Positions 8,648 through 16,059 of a DNA stretch of 41,104 nt are shown one piece after another. The stretch is from Candidatus Omnitrophota bacterium (GTDB taxonomy: Bacteria; Omnitrophota; Gorgyraeia; Duberdicusellales; 4484-171). The notes under the pieces are model-generated. The model saw only the letters and a list, made by a program, of their open reading frames with translations. It was not told where the DNA came from and searched no databases. The DNA is taken from NCBI GenBank assembly GCA_028703535.1, contig JAQVMQ010000006.1:1-41104 (forward strand), in the 5' to 3' direction. Position 1 is the stretch's first letter; each line of letters begins with the position of its first letter. The position numbers were made by a program, and so were the translations under genes.

Positions 8648-8852
8648 TCAAAATGAAACCTCAAAAAAATTCAATTCAAACTTGATCATCTTACACCAGC
8701 TCCTGCCTTTTCCATAAACTCCGTCCTAAACAATAAATCAACCAACTAGCTATTAGCCATTAGCTTTCAGCTATTGGCTTTCGGCTTTCTTTAAACTTAA
8801 TATATTGACCTTCTCCCTCAGATAAAATAAATTTTAATTCTTTTTTATTCAT
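8648..8852 (-). pseudogene. Remnant of an AlbA_2/COG2865-type DNA-binding regulator gene
   Basis: From ATG 8852 a 30-codon frame encodes MNKKELKFILSEGEGQYIKF followed by KES, the typical start of AlbA_2 (Schlafen-like) regulator or RecG-like ATP-binding proteins, and stops at 8760. Downstream, 8736-8648 translates as LLFRTEFMEKAGAGVR, then after a one-frame slip IKFELNFFEVSF and a stop, like the C-terminus of the same family. The several hundred codons expected between are missing and a short degenerate repeat fills the join. I read this as a gene that suffered a large internal deletion. Family assignment is from motif memory only. Confidence 0.45.
8747..8788. repeat. Degenerate short tandem repeat (AGCTATTGGCTTTC-like units)
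   Basis: About three imperfect 13-14 base units of the type AGCTATTAGCC / AGCTTTC / AGCTATTGGCTTTC follow one another. The repeat sits exactly where the two halves of the AlbA_2-like remnant join. Confidence 0.5.
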
Positions 8853-8906
8853 AATTTATATATATTCTTTAGCCCGTTCAAAAAATTCAGTTATTCCATT
8901 CTATTA

Positions 8907-10022
8907 TTATATAAAATTAACATGCATGGGTTCCGGTCCCGGATCATCCGGTATCTTTAATCCATTATGCTTAACGTCCCATAAAAATTCATTTACTTTA
9001 TGTTGTAAACAAAGACTCCCGCACATTGTTCTCGCATCAAAATTGCTTGATGCAATATCATCCATAACTTCCCAATATCTGTCGCTTTGCCATATCTCTT
9101 TATATGATTTTTCAGCAATGTTAGCTATATGATATTTGTTATATTTAGAGTTAAACAACATGCCGCACGGCGCGACTAGGCCGGACCCGGAAAATTGTGT
9201 TATAAACGGTGCGCCATAACATTTAGAGTATTTCCGTTTGCCACCTGAAAGTATTTTCGACCATTTAGCTTTTACCAAATAATCATCTGTTGAATATTTT
9301 TCAACGTTTTCTAACACTTGTACTAAATCTTTATACTCTTCATAATTAACTCCAAGTGAGCCATCTTCATCATCACTGCAGTGTTTTATTACCAAATAGT
9401 CAGCACCCAGCTCTTTGCCTAACTTAGCAAGTGGAATAAGCTGATCGGCAAATGACGGCAAAAACACCATTTGCAATCCGATAGTAACAGATAAATTGTT
9501 TTTATTTTTTATTGCTACGGCTTTGCGTATGGTTTCACAAACTTTATCGAAACATTTCTCACTGCATCCATGTATTTGGGCATATCTTTCAGGCTCTCCT
9601 GCCGAGATATTAAATCTTAGATATGTTAAATCCGGCAAAACACTTTCTAATTCTTCATCGTTAAGCATATAACCATTTGTCCCTAATGCCATATCAAGGC
9701 CATTTGCTTTTCCTTGAATTATAGCGTCTGTCAAATAAGGCGAACATGTACTTTCCCCGTCGCTTACAAAACTTATTGCTTTAACACCAATGTCTGCGGC
9801 ATCGTCTAGAAATCTAAAGATAACGTCTTTTGTCATTTTCTTTTCATCATTTGCCTGAAGCTGTCCATAGCAATATATACATCTATAACTACATTTGCGG
9901 GTTAACGCACAGTCTATGGTTATAGGCGCAATGCGTTCGCCATTAAGCCATGCCTGGACTCTATCCTTGTGCCAGTTAAGCTTATGTCCGTCTAAAATTA
10001 TTTTGTTTTCTGTATCCTGCAT
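8907..10022 (-). CDS. Radical SAM/SPASM enzyme 1
   Basis: A 371-residue radical SAM protein. The cluster-binding CxxxCxxC is CSYRCIYC near residue 45, preceded by an N-terminal block (DGHKLNWHKDRVQAWLNG) shared with the second radical SAM protein at 11441. The C-terminal SPASM/twitch part has Cys residues in SKCYGAPF, APCGMLF and MCGSLC for an auxiliary Fe-S cluster, and the protein ends in EPMHVNFI. I chose ATG 10022 (MQDTENK), two bases after the transketolase stop; an upstream in-frame start would only create overlap. SPASM proteins modify peptides or sugars and other small molecules. The neighbours (split transketolase, sugar kinase, epimerase) point to sugar chemistry, but the substrate is unknown. 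Confidence 0.85.
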   Translation of the reverse strand: MQDTENKIILDGHKLNWHKDRVQAWLNGERIAPITIDCALTRKCSYRCIYCYGQLQANDEKKMTKDVIFRFLDDAADIGVKAISFVSDGESTCSPYLTDAIIQGKANGLDMALGTNGYMLNDEELESVLPDLTYLRFNISAGEPERYAQIHGCSEKCFDKVCETIRKAVAIKNKNNLSVTIGLQMVFLPSFADQLIPLAKLGKELGADYLVIKHCSDDEDGSLGVNYEEYKDLVQVLENVEKYSTDDYLVKAKWSKILSGGKRKYSKCYGAPFITQFSGSGLVAPCGMLFNSKYNKYHIANIAEKSYKEIWQSDRYWEVMDDIASSNFDARTMCGSLCLQHKVNEFLWDVKHNGLKIPDDPGPEPMHVNFI

Positions 10023-10024
10023 CT

Positions 10025-10504
10025 TTAAACTCTTATATATCCGGCTTTTGGAGAATCTATCCATTCGGCCATAAGCTTTGAAAAATCAACGCCTGCTTTG
10101 TACGGATCATAAACCTGCATGCCTATTATTTCCATAAGTTTTATATCATCACAACCGCTCATATGCGATTCGCCAAGCATTTTAAAATAATCGTTTACAC
10201 CGTTACCTATAAATTTAACATTAAGGTTTTGCAATATAACGTCGTTGCGCATCTGCTCTATGGCGCGATATACTAAAAAATTAACTATAGAATAAACTAT
10301 AGGCACAAAACCCTGCATGCTCATGCCTGCGGCTATTCCTACCGTTGCCTGCTCCATAATGCCCGCGTTAATTACTCTATCGGGAAACTCTTTTTTAAGC
10401 TCGTCCACAACGCCGAAACCCATATCGCAAACTATAAGAAACAATTTATCGTTATTTCTGAAATAAGGCACCAAATTAGACAAGATCTCTTTTCTATAAT
10501 TCAT
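10025..10504 (-). CDS. Transketolase C-terminal half, pyrimidine-binding domain only
   Basis: A 159-residue protein matching the transketolase pyrimidine (Pyr) domain. The catalytic Glu lies in NAGIMEQATVGIAAGMS near residue 51, followed by YSIVNFLVYRAIEQMRNDV. The usual C-terminal subunit of split transketolases is about 310 residues; here the C-terminal transketolase_C domain is absent and the gene stops cleanly after AGYIRV. The start is taken at 10504, which overlaps the N-half stop as ATGA; a longer reading frame to 10564 exists but only runs inside the N-half gene. Together with the preceding gene it should form an active ThDP enzyme moving two-carbon ketol units. Confidence 0.85.
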   Translation of the reverse strand: MNYRKEILSNLVPYFRNNDKLFLIVCDMGFGVVDELKKEFPDRVINAGIMEQATVGIAAGMSMQGFVPIVYSIVNFLVYRAIEQMRNDVILQNLNVKFIGNGVNDYFKMLGESHMSGCDDIKLMEIIGMQVYDPYKAGVDFSKLMAEWIDSPKAGYIRV

Positions 10505-11298
10505 GCTTCTAATTCTTCTTGTGTTGGTATACGAAAATGGAATTTCGCGATATTCTCCATACATTTTAAGCCGCAGCCTTTAATTGTATTTGCAATAAAG
10601 ACATGCGGGATACCTTTTTTATTCTTTTTTATATTATTAATCTTTTGAGATAATTTTTGCGCGTTATGGCCATCGCAAACAACAGGCTTAATGCCAAAAC
10701 CTTTTATACGCTTAATCAAACTCTTTCTGTCAGTCGGGAGAATATTTTTCAGAAAATCCATCGCTTGCAATCCATTCGCGTCTACGATAACAACCAAATT
10801 ATCAAGTTTATATTGTATCGCAAAATTTAATGCTTCCCAAGTTGTGCCTTCCTGCATTTCGCCATCGCCCATAACGCAATATACAAAAAACTTTTCATTT
10901 TTAAGTTTCGCGGCATACGCGATACCTGCCGCGATAGGTAAGCCATGCCCTAAAGAGCCGCAACCTGCCTCAAGGCCATACTCTAAATTTCTTTGCATAC
11001 AGCCGTGTAACGTGCTTTTTTCAGTATAAAAGTTCTTCCATTGGTCTTTTGGTATTGTGCCTTTGTCAGCTAAAAGCGCATAGACCGGATAACAACCATG
11101 GGCTTTAGAAAAAATCAATCTATCTCTATCCGATTTTAAAGGATCGGAAAAATCATAGTCCATGACACCGCAATAAAGTGCCGTCACGATATCTACGCTT
11201 GATAAAGATGGTGCTATATGACCTGCTTTGTTTTTAACAGATACCCTTATTACATCTTTTCTTATTTTATCAGCAATTTTATTTATATTTTTTTTCAT
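10501..11298 (-). CDS. Transketolase N-terminal half (ThDP-binding subunit)
   Basis: A 265-residue thiamine-diphosphate-binding domain. Visible are FSKAHGCYPVYALLA, GCGSLGHGLPIAAGIAYA and the ThDP/Mg motif GDGEMQEG followed by VIVDANGLQ. Length matches the N-terminal subunit of split transketolases (about 270). An AAGGT Shine-Dalgarno lies about ten bases before ATG 11298. It overlaps the C-half by four bases, so equimolar synthesis is expected. A transketolase pair inside a surface-sugar cluster suggests dedicated supply of a ketose phosphate such as sedoheptulose 7-phosphate, or chain extension of a special sugar; this is inference. Confidence 0.9.
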   Translation of the reverse strand: MKKNINKIADKIRKDVIRVSVKNKAGHIAPSLSSVDIVTALYCGVMDYDFSDPLKSDRDRLIFSKAHGCYPVYALLADKGTIPKDQWKNFYTEKSTLHGCMQRNLEYGLEAGCGSLGHGLPIAAGIAYAAKLKNEKFFVYCVMGDGEMQEGTTWEALNFAIQYKLDNLVVIVDANGLQAMDFLKNILPTDRKSLIKRIKGFGIKPVVCDGHNAQKLSQKINNIKKNKKGIPHVFIANTIKGCGLKCMENIAKFHFRIPTQEELEA

Positions 11299-11440
11299 AT
11301 TATATATTACCTTGAAAAATCAAATATAAAGTTATATTTTTCAAGAAAGTGCTAAAAATCATTTATTATCAACGTATCTATGCGTACATTTTTGGTTTTT
11401 TTACTATAAAACCAAAATTTCGCTAAATTCGTCATAAATA
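11299..11440 (-). other. AT-rich intergenic hairpins between radical SAM 2 and transketolase
   Basis: Two inverted repeats are visible. One around 11312-11346 has arms CTTGAAAAAT / ATTTTTCAAG. The other at 11390-11417 has perfect 10-bp arms TTTTGGTTTT / AAAACCAAAA around an 8-base loop. Neither has a clean GC stem with a U-tract, so they may be weak terminators, processing signals or an attenuator separating radical SAM 2 from the genes below. Confidence 0.4.
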
Positions 11441-12508
11441 TTATATGAAATTTACATGTTCCATAGGGTTTTTTAAATCCCATAGATATTTATTTATCTC
11501 ATCCATCCGGCAATTTATACGGCATTGAGAAATATCTAAATTTTTATTAACCCACTCTAAAGATTCTTTTCTCTTGTTACCTTCCCAAATTTCTTTAAAA
11601 GTGTTTTTGAAAATGTTGCCATAATTGAACCTGTCGTCACCTAAGAACATACTACAGCCCCAAACGTTACCGTCAGAATCTATATATGACCAAAATGGGA
11701 ACGATAAACACTTTTTATACGGCTTACTCTCTTCATCCCATTTCTTCATCGCGTGTATCCTGAAAATAACTTTAAAATTATTATCATCAAACTTTTCAAG
11801 TTTTTCGCCTAAATACTCATAATCTTTATATTTTATGTCTTTATAGATGGTTGTCTCGCTTTGCGGATGCTGTGAATAAGGTTTTATAACCAAATAATCC
11901 ATGCCGATATCTTTTGCTAATTCCGCCAACATAACAGCTTCATCTTTATTATCCGGTAAAAGCAAAAGCTGCATACCCAGCGCTGTCTTTAAATTTTGAC
12001 GACGGCGTAAATCAGCCGCATAACGCATATTGGCCATTACCTTATCAAAATCGTCCGGCTTGCCTCTATGAATTTTCGTGTAGGTTCGGGCTGTCGCGCC
12101 GTTAATGCTTATCTTTATCCATGAGATATCAGCTAAACATTTATCTGCAATTTCTTTTGTAAATAAAACGCCGTTAGATGTAACCGCGGCGTCAATACCA
12201 GCAGATTTGGTATGATTTATAATCTGTGCCATATGCGGATGTAAAAACGGCTCGCCTTCACCCGCAAACATTATGCTCTTAAGCCCAAGTGTTCCCATCT
12301 CAGTCAAGCGCTCTCTGAAAATAGGAGTGTCATAAAATCGGGGTTTATATTTCATGAAATCCAAACCGCAATATAAACATCTATGGTTACACGCTCCCGC
12401 CGGACTTGTTTCCATATATATAGGATAGATATTTTTGCCGTCAAGCCAGTTATTTACACGCGGAACATGATACATAAGCTTGTGACTGTCTATCCTGTAT
12501 TTATCCAT
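11441..12508 (-). CDS. Radical SAM/SPASM enzyme 2
   Basis: A 355-residue paralogue of the radical SAM protein at 8907. The N-terminal block DSHKLMYHVPRVNNWLDG aligns with DGHKLNWHKDRVQAWLNG of the paralogue. CxxxCxxC is CNHRCLYC near residue 39, and EGEPFLHP is a radical SAM GGEP-like SAM-binding motif. The SPASM region has KKCLSFPF, WGCSMFL and QCRINC, and the C-terminus is PMEHVNFI. The start at 12508 is preceded by AGGAT at suitable distance; the open frame extends to 12550 but would overlap the kinase gene. The function is probably related to but distinct from enzyme 1, since both are kept in one operon. Confidence 0.87.
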   Translation of the reverse strand: MDKYRIDSHKLMYHVPRVNNWLDGKNIYPIYMETSPAGACNHRCLYCGLDFMKYKPRFYDTPIFRERLTEMGTLGLKSIMFAGEGEPFLHPHMAQIINHTKSAGIDAAVTSNGVLFTKEIADKCLADISWIKISINGATARTYTKIHRGKPDDFDKVMANMRYAADLRRRQNLKTALGMQLLLLPDNKDEAVMLAELAKDIGMDYLVIKPYSQHPQSETTIYKDIKYKDYEYLGEKLEKFDDNNFKVIFRIHAMKKWDEESKPYKKCLSFPFWSYIDSDGNVWGCSMFLGDDRFNYGNIFKNTFKEIWEGNKRKESLEWVNKNLDISQCRINCRMDEINKYLWDLKNPMEHVNFI

Positions 12509-12519
12509 ACTTATCCTTT

Positions 12520-14054
12520 TTATTTTAATAAAGTTATAAGATATTTGCATAACGGCGCCCGCTCGACCGATGAACGGTTACCGACAATTAAAACTTTAAG
12601 AGCGCCTACGGCATTGCCTATAACACCTATCAATTCAATTGGAGTATCATTAACCCCGCACGGGGCGGCTATAGAAAAAAACGCGTCACCCGCGCCTATA
12701 CGATCGACTATCTCGTTTGAAAAAACCGGGATATGCGCGAATCCTTCTTTTTTTGTATATACAGTCGAGCCTCTATGCCCGCGCGTAATAATAACATATG
12801 ATGCTCTCATTTTTTTATAGATATCTTCTATCAAAGTCTCAACATCAGATCTGTTATCATGACAGGCAAGCCTTAATTCAGGTTCATCAATGCAAATGAT
12901 ATCTGCTTTAGGAAACTTTGTTATAAGATTAAAGCCGCGATTTGAACTGTTTGTCTGAACATTTAACGCAAGTTTAGCGGCTTTTTTAGATATTTTTTCT
13001 ATTATTTTCGGAGTAAGACAGCCATGCCCGAAATCAGTCACAAGAAACAAATCGAAATTCTTATAATTTTTATCAATATAATCAAGAATCTTATCTTCAA
13101 CATCTTTGGGCATTACCGCTAGATTATCCAAATAACAGACTTCAAACATCTTAATCAAAAAAGCATTATCGACAAAACGCCGCTTAACTACCGTGGGAAC
13201 ATCATTACGTTTATAAAAAACTTTTGTCACATTTTCTTTTAATCTTGAATTTATAAAAATATCATATTCATCCGTATTACCCGGACAGCTTAATAATGTA
13301 ACATTTTTACAAAAACCGGCAAGATGGTTAGCGGCTGCCAGTACTCCGCCGGCAAATTTTTCTTCACGTATAAACTGGTTGGCAACAATATTATCTTTAG
13401 CCGTCTTGCCAAGCCCTGAACAATAATGGTATTCATCTATTATGATGTCGCCAATTACCAGAACATTCATATCCTCAATACCTTTTAAATGAGCTATTAC
13501 ATCATCTGCCGAATATTTCTGTTTAAGCCGGTCTAAAAATATCTTGGTTTCTTCCGAATAGGGTGTTAAAAAATTATTTATTAACGAAGTTGAACTGAAA
13601 GTTTCTTCATTAGTAAAATATAACTGGCCGCCGACAGAGTTTATAGCTTCTTCCTCATCATATATCTTACCTGTTACATCATCCGCTTTATTGGCATATT
13701 CCCCGCCTTTTACATAAAAATCCGGTTTAAGTTTTTTAATTGTGTTTATCGCCGTAGGCCATTCATTTATAGCCACATAATCAACTATTTCCAAAGACGC
13801 GATGGTATCTGCTCTAACGTTCTGGTTAAATATAGGTCTGCCCGGCCCGCGATTTACGAATTCATCTTGGTTAAAGTAACTATCAAAATATCGGCCTGTT
13901 TTTTTGCGGCTTTAAAATGGTTCAGGTGTCCGGGATGAAAAAGGTCAAAAACACCATGACAATGAGCTATCTTTTTGCCTTCTGATTTTAAATCTGTTAT
14001 TATTTTTTCAAGATTATCTAGCGTTTTTATTTTACATGAAGTTTTCGATGACAT
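12520..14054 (-). CDS. Nucleotidyltransferase-PfkB kinase fusion (HldE-like, reversed order), frameshifted
   Basis: Two reading frames together encode one expected protein of about 511 residues. The first (14054-13854) has the cytidylyltransferase start HCHGVFDLFHPGHLNHF with the HxGH-type motif. It hits a stop after TLTKMNS. The second frame continues without a gap: after TLTK it reads DEFVNRGPGRPIFNQNVRAD, exactly the expected sequence, and runs to 12520. One A appears to be missing near 13866 (AAG where AAAG is expected). The second part has a PfkB kinase domain (about residues 190-511) with FAGGVLAAANHLAGF, VIITRGHRGS and the signature DRIGAGDAF. In HldE the kinase comes first and the nucleotidyltransferase last; here the order is reversed. 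The role is likely phosphorylation and nucleotide activation of a heptose-like sugar. Sequencing error versus true mutation cannot be told here. Confidence 0.8.
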
Positions 14055-15043
14055 TATTTCTCCTTACCTAAATAAGAAAACCAATCTTTCGTTTGTTCTT
14101 TTATACTTTCCGGCTCCCATACAGGCGCGTTTTTCCAATAATCAATATTATCAAGCATAATTTTAATACCTTCTTCTATCTGCACTTTAGGCATCCATCC
14201 AAGCTCTTTTTGAATCTTGGTTATATCAGCAAAAGTAATATCAGGTTCGCCGGGCCGCTTGGGTATAAAGACCTTATCACCACCCAACAATTGGACGATT
14301 TTATTTACGGATACGGTTTTTGAACTTCCGACATTATAAACTTCACTTATCTTATCGCTCTCAGCCGCCGCAAACATCGCCTCAGCAACATCTGTTACAA
14401 ACGTAAAATCTCTTGTCTGTTCACCGTCACCTACAATAGTATAGGGCTTACCGGCAATTTTTTGAGCTAAAAAAACACCAAAAACCGCACCATATGTTCC
14501 CGATGTACGTGACCGCGGGCCATAAACATTAAAGAACCGGCAGGAAACAGCCGGAAAATCATAAACTTTCGCCCAATGAAGCACCAATTCTTCACCAAGC
14601 CGCTTAGTTAAAGCATAAGGATATTCAGGTTTAATATCGGCTGTTTCTTTTGTCGGATACTCATCCGGTATGCCGTAACAAGATGACGACGCCGCATAAA
14701 CAAACCTTTTAACCTTATGTTCTCTAGCAGCCAAAATCACGTTAAACGTTCCGTTAACATTAGTATTATAATAATTTACAGGATTTTTTATTGACGGGAC
14801 TATATCAGCAAGCGCGGCTAGATGAAAAACTTTATCTTTGTCTAAAAACTCATTAATCCAATCTCCCTGCACGGAAATATCAGCTTCTACAAACTTTATT
14901 TTATCCAAAACATGAGTAAGATTCTCAAGTCTGCCCGTACTAAGACTATCTATAACAGTAACCTCGTAACCTTTACTCAACAATAATTCTACTAAATGTG
15001 AACCGATAAAGCCCGCTCCGCCGGTAACAATAGTCTTTTTCAT
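14054..15043 (-). CDS. NAD-dependent sugar epimerase/dehydratase (extended SDR)
   Basis: A 329-residue extended SDR. The NAD-binding motif [10 protein letters not shown] is at residue 7, HLAALADIVPSIKNP near 72, the active-site Ser region ASSSCYG near 118, and the Tyr-x3-Lys pair is YALTK near 143. RFFNVYGPRS and GDGEQTRDFTFV are typical of UDP-glucose 4-epimerase and dTDP-sugar 4-epimerase relatives. It overlaps marR by 4 bases (ATGA, with GGAAG upstream) and the following fusion gene by one base (TAATG). In this operon it could be the epimerase acting on the nucleotide-activated product of the kinase/nucleotidyltransferase fusion. The exact substrate is not readable. Confidence 0.87.
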   Translation of the reverse strand: MKKTIVTGGAGFIGSHLVELLLSKGYEVTVIDSLSTGRLENLTHVLDKIKFVEADISVQGDWINEFLDKDKVFHLAALADIVPSIKNPVNYYNTNVNGTFNVILAAREHKVKRFVYAASSSCYGIPDEYPTKETADIKPEYPYALTKRLGEELVLHWAKVYDFPAVSCRFFNVYGPRSRTSGTYGAVFGVFLAQKIAGKPYTIVGDGEQTRDFTFVTDVAEAMFAAAESDKISEVYNVGSSKTVSVNKIVQLLGGDKVFIPKRPGEPDITFADITKIQKELGWMPKVQIEEGIKIMLDNIDYWKNAPVWEPESIKEQTKDWFSYLGKEK

Positions 15044-15384
15044 CTTCCTGCCACTGCCTCACTATTTTTTATTTTTGCCCACTCATTTTTTAACCGTTTA
15101 TATTCCTCTTCCTTACGCTTAAGAAAATAATAAGTAAGTGAAATCCTTGCTTTAAGTCCTTGCGGTGTTAAAAAATATTTTAATTTATTGGCTTTGTTAG
15201 GACTTTTAGAAAAATTTTCAACTTTGATAAAACCTTTATTGATAAGCGCCTTTATTAAATAATTAGTCTTCCCTAAGGAAATCTTTAATTTAGTAGATAT
15301 CTCCCGCTGATTAAGCCGGGCATTATTTTCTACCTGTTTAATAATTTCAAGCGTTTCTTCCCTTATTTCGGATTGTTCATTCAT
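15040..15384 (-). CDS. EPS-associated MarR-family transcriptional regulator
   Basis: A 114-residue winged helix-turn-helix protein matching the small MarR group that sits at the head of exopolysaccharide clusters. The HTH is ARLNQREISTKLKISLGKTN (about residues 28-47). The wing-side KYFLTPQGLKARISLTYYFL is followed by a charged C-terminal helix KRKEEEYKRLKNEW. It is the first gene of the operon running into the SDR epimerase with an ATGA overlap. A 6-5-6 inverted repeat lies across its own start codon (15374-15390), suggesting autoregulation. Confidence 0.9.
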   Translation of the reverse strand: MNEQSEIREETLEIIKQVENNARLNQREISTKLKISLGKTNYLIKALINKGFIKVENFSKSPNKANKLKYFLTPQGLKARISLTYYFLKRKEEEYKRLKNEWAKIKNSEAVAGR

Positions 15385-15390
15385 TGAACA
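15374..15390. promoter_or_regulatory. Inverted repeat over the marR start codon, possible operator
   Basis: TGTTCA-N5-TGAACA is a perfect 6-bp inverted repeat with the ATG of the regulator in its spacer. A TTGACA sequence that could be a -35 box lies at 15414-15419, but I see no convincing -10 at standard spacing. The same 35-base segment (15373-15407) recurs exactly at 17316-17350. Confidence 0.5.
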
Positions 15391-15438
15391 TATTTTCTCA
15401 AAAACAACCTCTATGTCAATTAGAATTACCTTTTAATT

Positions 15439-16059
15439 TTATTTAGTAATATTAAATTTTTCTATAATCTTGTTAAACTTTTCAGAATGTATATATTTTT
15501 TATTAGCAACCAACTCATAGTTTAAAACATCCGGGAATTTAATATATATTAAAAAACGCCTAAAAATATCATTACTTATTTTTTCACCTTTTTCTATTTT
15601 TTTAAGCGTATTACCAGAAATAGAAAAAACAGAAGCAAATTCACGAACCGTTAGCCCTATTTTCATCCTTAATTCCCGTATTTTTTTTAATTCTTTGTTA
15701 TATGAAAATGCCGGTTCTAAAATAAAAGAAGATGGACCTTTATGCCCTAAAGCGGCTAAAAGAATAAGCAAGTTCTCTTCATCAGGGCTTATCCCGACAT
15801 ATTCACAATACTCAGAATAAGCGGGATTTTCTTTATCAGGTATTCTGTCTAAAAAAGACGGAAACATTTTCTCAGAAAAGAAACATCTTTCTGTTAAAGG
15901 CAATTCCGGCCCAAATTGAATGGCACTTCCATAACGAAAATAATTGTCGGCATAACAGAATTGCCATTGTTTATCTTTAAATGACAATTCGCCCACGTAT
16001 ATCCGGGTTTTGAAATTCTCTAAAAAAACATTAATTGCCGAAATATCAGAATAATTCAT
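15439..16059 (-). CDS. HipS-like (HipA N-terminal) domain fused to an Xre-type HTH; probable antitoxin
   Basis: A 206-residue protein. Residues 1-115 resemble the HipA N-terminal subdomain (HipS): a VGELSF strand, FGPELPLTE, FPSFLDRIPD in place of the FFxNLLPEG-type motif, and LLILLAALGHKGPSSFIL. Residues 125-180 form an Xre/Cro helix-turn-helix: KKIRELRMKIGLTVREFASV then ISGNTLKKIEKGE. It begins 14 bases inside the end of the kinase gene. In HipBST systems HipB and HipS are separate proteins and precede HipT; here they appear fused and follow it. By analogy it should neutralise the kinase and repress the operon. Confidence 0.8.
   Translation of the reverse strand: MNYSDISAINVFLENFKTRIYVGELSFKDKQWQFCYADNYFRYGSAIQFGPELPLTERCFFSEKMFPSFLDRIPDKENPAYSEYCEYVGISPDEENLLILLAALGHKGPSSFILEPAFSYNKELKKIRELRMKIGLTVREFASVFSISGNTLKKIEKGEKISNDIFRRFLIYIKFPDVLNYELVANKKYIHSEKFNKIIEKFNITK

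Noticed and set aside
8747..8788. CRISPR-like repeat array
   Set aside because: Units are short, imperfect and contiguous without spacers, and no cas gene is present.
8907..12508. Radical SAM/SPASM proteins as maturases of the LNPEQAVLSCC peptides
   Set aside because: They lie more than 5 kb away in a different operon, among sugar enzymes, with no peptide-binding RRE domain visible. The link cannot be excluded but is not supported by layout.
12383..12820. 145-codon plus-strand open frame
   Set aside because: It lies opposite the PfkB signature and radical SAM 2 start and has no recognisable motif or ribosome site.
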